A DNA stretch of 6,820 bases from an uncultured Clostridia bacterium (GTDB lineage Bacteria > Bacillota > Clostridia > Oscillospirales > Oscillospiraceae), in NCBI GenBank assembly GCA_947177005.1, contig CAMWSZ010000163.1, positions 1-6,820 on the forward strand, written 5' to 3'. Both the position numbers and the translations under genes were made by a program. Positions 4,854-6,820 of the stretch are shown here, piece after piece. Position 1 is the stretch's first letter. Every line of letters starts with the position of its first letter. The notes beneath the pieces were generated by a model. The model was not told the DNA's origin. It saw only the letters and a program-made list of their open reading frames with translations, and searched no databases.

Positions 4854-6820
4854 ATGAGCGATTTGAAACGGACCCAATTATATGATGTGCATGTGGCGGC
4901 GGGGGCTACCATGGTGGACTTCGGCGGGTGGGAAATGCCGATTGAGTATCCCACAAAAATCGTCGCGGAACACCTCTATACCCGTCACGCCTGCGGCATC
5001 TTCGACGTATCCCATATGGGACGTATCTTTGTAGAAGGGTCCGAAGCTGTCCCCTTCCTCCAGCATGTCCTGAGCAGCAACGTCATGGCCTTGGATCTCA
5101 ACCAGGCGCAGTACGCCATGATCCCCAACGAAAACGGCGGCGCAGTGGACGACGCTTATCTGTATCGTTTTGAAGAGAAACGGTATCTGCTGGTGGTCAA
5201 CGCCGCCAATACCGATAAAGACCTTGTCCACTTGAACGAACAGATCAAAAACTACGACGCGAAAATGACCGTCATCACCGGCGACTGGGCGGCGATTGCC
5301 GTGCAGGGTCCCAAGTCGAAGGAGATTTTGCAAAAGCTGTCCGGCGGCGCGGCGCTGACTGAACCGGTGAAAAACGCTCTGAATACCCTGCAATTCGAGG
5401 GCCGTACCGTGCGCGTCGCCAAGACCGGCTACACCGGCGAGCCTCTGGGCTATGAGGTCTATATCGAAAGCGCGGAGGCCGCGTGGCTGTGGAACCGCCT
5501 GATCGAACTGGGTGCGAAGCCCGCCGGTCTGGGCGCACGTGACACCCTGCGTATGGAAGCCTGCCTGCCCCTGTACGGCCACGATATGGGGGATGATCCT
5601 GAAGGAAAAGAGATCCCTATTTTTGCGGTGCCTCTGGCCAAATTTGCCGTCAGCTTCTCCGATCAGAAGGGTGATTTTATTGGCCGGGAACCGTTGACAA
5701 AGCAGTACGAGGCGTTTAAACGCATTATGAGCCGCGATTTCAGCGGCCTGAGCGTCCTGCCCCGGCGTATCATGCCCATTACCCTCCTGGACAGAGGCGT
5801 CATGCGGCAGGGAATGCCTGTTTATAAAGGAGACAAGCAGATCGGGTTTGTCACCAGCGGCACAATGGTACCCTACTACCGCCACGAGGGCGAGGGCCTG
5901 CAAACTGTGATCCTGGAAGAAACTGCCAAACGCGCCATTGGCCTGGCTTATATAGACAGCGATACTCTGGAAGATGATGAAGTGCAGGTAGACGTTCGGG
6001 GCCGCCGTCTGAAGGCGGTGATTCCGCCCTACCATATGCGTGTGGACGCGCCGCCCTTTGCCCGCCCCATTATCTATCGTCCGGCGGAAGAGGACGCGGC
6101 AGTTGTCTCCGGAGACCGCAAGCCAAAAGTCCTGGAACTCATCAACCGTGCAGTTGACAATCATCTGTGGCGTCAGGAGCGGTGCGTGAACCTGATCCCC
6201 TCCGAGATGACTGCCTCCCGCGCCGTGCGTCTGCTGTGCGCCAGCGACCCGTCCTTCCGCTACGCTGAACATAAAAAGGTGAAGAGCTTTTACGATGCGG
6301 ATGTGTTCTATTATCAGGGCACGGAGTTCATCGACGAAGTGGAGCAGCTGCTTGTCGAGGAAATGAAAGCGTTCCTGGGCTGCGCCGAGGTGGAGACCCG
6401 CTGCATCAGCGGCCAGATGTCGAATACCGCTGTGTTCTCGTCTTTAATGGACTGGAAAAACCGTCTGGACCGGAAGCACGACGCCAAGCGCCTGGGCTAT
6501 ATCATGAACAATCATATCATCAAGGGTGGCCACCTGTCCGCACAGCCAATGGGTGCGCTCCATGACTATATTGCCATTGACCCTGTAACCGAGCGTCACG
6601 CTCTGGTGAATTTCCCGGTCTGCAAGGACAATATCTATAAGATTGACGTCGAGGAGACCAAAAAGGCGATTGCCCAGTACCGTCCGGAGCTGATTATCTT
6701 CGGCAAGAGCATGGTGCTGCATAAGGAACCTGTAGCGGAGATCCGGCAGTTTGTGGACGAGCAGAATATCCCTACAACAATTATGTATGATATGGCCCAT
6801 GTGTTGGGCTTGGTGGGCGA
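4854..6820 (+). CDS. gcvT: Fusion of glycine cleavage T-protein (GcvT) and serine hydroxymethyltransferase-like (SHMT) domain, 3' partial
   Basis: The frame is open from ATG 4854 to the window end: 655 codons plus two bases, with no stop. AAGGAG (4841-4846) lies 7 bases upstream of ATG. Residues 1 to about 402 are aminomethyltransferase: FGGWEMPIEY (23-32), FDVSHMG (50-56), GGAVDD with catalytic Asp99 (95-100), IAVQGP (148-153), GYTGE (192-196), GLGARDTLRMEA (225-236), DFIGRE (274-279) and VTSGT (333-337). GcvT transfers glycine's methylene carbon from lipoyl-GcvH to tetrahydrofolate. After a linker (about 403-422) an SHMT-like fold-type I PLP domain begins. NLIPSE (446-451) matches ELIASE; YAE (470-472), YYQGTEFID (486-494), GGHL (558-561), Ser619 and DMAHV (646-650) align with E. 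coli SHMT Y55/E57, Y64/Y65, H126, S175 and D200/H203. The PLP lysine (K229 in E. coli) should fall about 20 codons beyond the window. It is controlled by the glycine riboswitch upstream. Whether gcvH, gcvP or a separate glyA follow is not visible. Confidence 0.93.
   Translation, partial: MSDLKRTQLYDVHVAAGATMVDFGGWEMPIEYPTKIVAEHLYTRHACGIFDVSHMGRIFVEGSEAVPFLQHVLSSNVMALDLNQAQYAMIPNENGGAVDDAYLYRFEEKRYLLVVNAANTDKDLVHLNEQIKNYDAKMTVITGDWAAIAVQGPKSKEILQKLSGGAALTEPVKNALNTLQFEGRTVRVAKTGYTGEPLGYEVYIESAEAAWLWNRLIELGAKPAGLGARDTLRMEACLPLYGHDMGDDPEGKEIPIFAVPLAKFAVSFSDQKGDFIGREPLTKQYEAFKRIMSRDFSGLSVLPRRIMPITLLDRGVMRQGMPVYKGDKQIGFVTSGTMVPYYRHEGEGLQTVILEETAKRAIGLAYIDSDTLEDDEVQVDVRGRRLKAVIPPYHMRVDAPPFARPIIYRPAEEDAAVVSGDRKPKVLELINRAVDNHLWRQERCVNLIPSEMTASRAVRLLCASDPSFRYAEHKKVKSFYDADVFYYQGTEFIDEVEQLLVEEMKAFLGCAEVETRCISGQMSNTAVFSSLMDWKNRLDRKHDAKRLGYIMNNHIIKGGHLSAQPMGALHDYIAIDPVTERHALVNFPVCKDNIYKIDVEETKKAIAQYRPELIIFGKSMVLHKEPVAEIRQFVDEQNIPTTIMYDMAHVLGLVG

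Noticed and set aside
4878..6272. Long minus-strand open frame of 464 codons opposite the gcvT region
   Set aside because: The plus strand here encodes clear GcvT and SHMT motifs. The antisense protein shows no recognisable family and only reflects GC-rich codon use on the coding strand.

Overview
The window reads as chromosomal DNA of a spore-forming Clostridia member, most likely Oscillospiraceae-like (Oscillibacter/Flavonifractor type). The lineage call is an inference. It rests on a GC-rich coding sequence with AT-rich promoter regions, strong Shine-Dalgarno sites, a YunB-type sporulation protein, a MurD with the NDSIASSP variant I associate with clostridia, and a tandem glycine riboswitch of Firmicutes type. 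All genes recognised lie on the + strand. Nothing indicates a phage, insertion sequence, CRISPR array, tRNA or rRNA.

Layout. Positions 1-219 are an AT-rich region. It carries a good extended -10 promoter for murD and, facing left, a possible promoter and Shine-Dalgarno site for a divergent gene beyond the window. murD (220-1602) makes the peptidoglycan precursor ligase. A 150-base gap holding an A/T-rich perfect inverted repeat separates it from yunB (1753-2445), a membrane-anchored sporulation protein. After 25 bases comes ligA (2471-4531), a complete NAD-dependent DNA ligase whose tail ends in a possible sliding-clamp-binding motif. The 322 bases from 4532 to 4853 are a regulatory leader: a promoter (4560-4588), two glycine aptamers (4626-4785), and an intrinsic terminator (4780-4818) that overlaps the closing helix of the second aptamer. 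Together these form an apparent glycine-ON transcriptional switch.

The switch controls the most interesting gene, an open frame from 4854 to the window's end with no stop codon. Its first ~400 residues are a glycine-cleavage T-protein (GcvT). A short linker joins them, in one unbroken frame, to a divergent serine hydroxymethyltransferase (SHMT/GlyA) domain. The window ends about 20 codons before the position expected for the PLP lysine. GcvT makes 5,10-methylene-tetrahydrofolate from glycine, and SHMT can add that carbon to a second glycine to give serine. The fusion therefore suggests coupling of two glycine-consuming, folate-dependent steps under glycine control.

The remaining genes are housekeeping (murD, ligA) or sporulation (yunB) functions with no evident link to glycine metabolism. 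No wholly new system is claimed. The GcvT-SHMT fusion, the LigA tail motif and the regulatory overlaps deserve the closest look.
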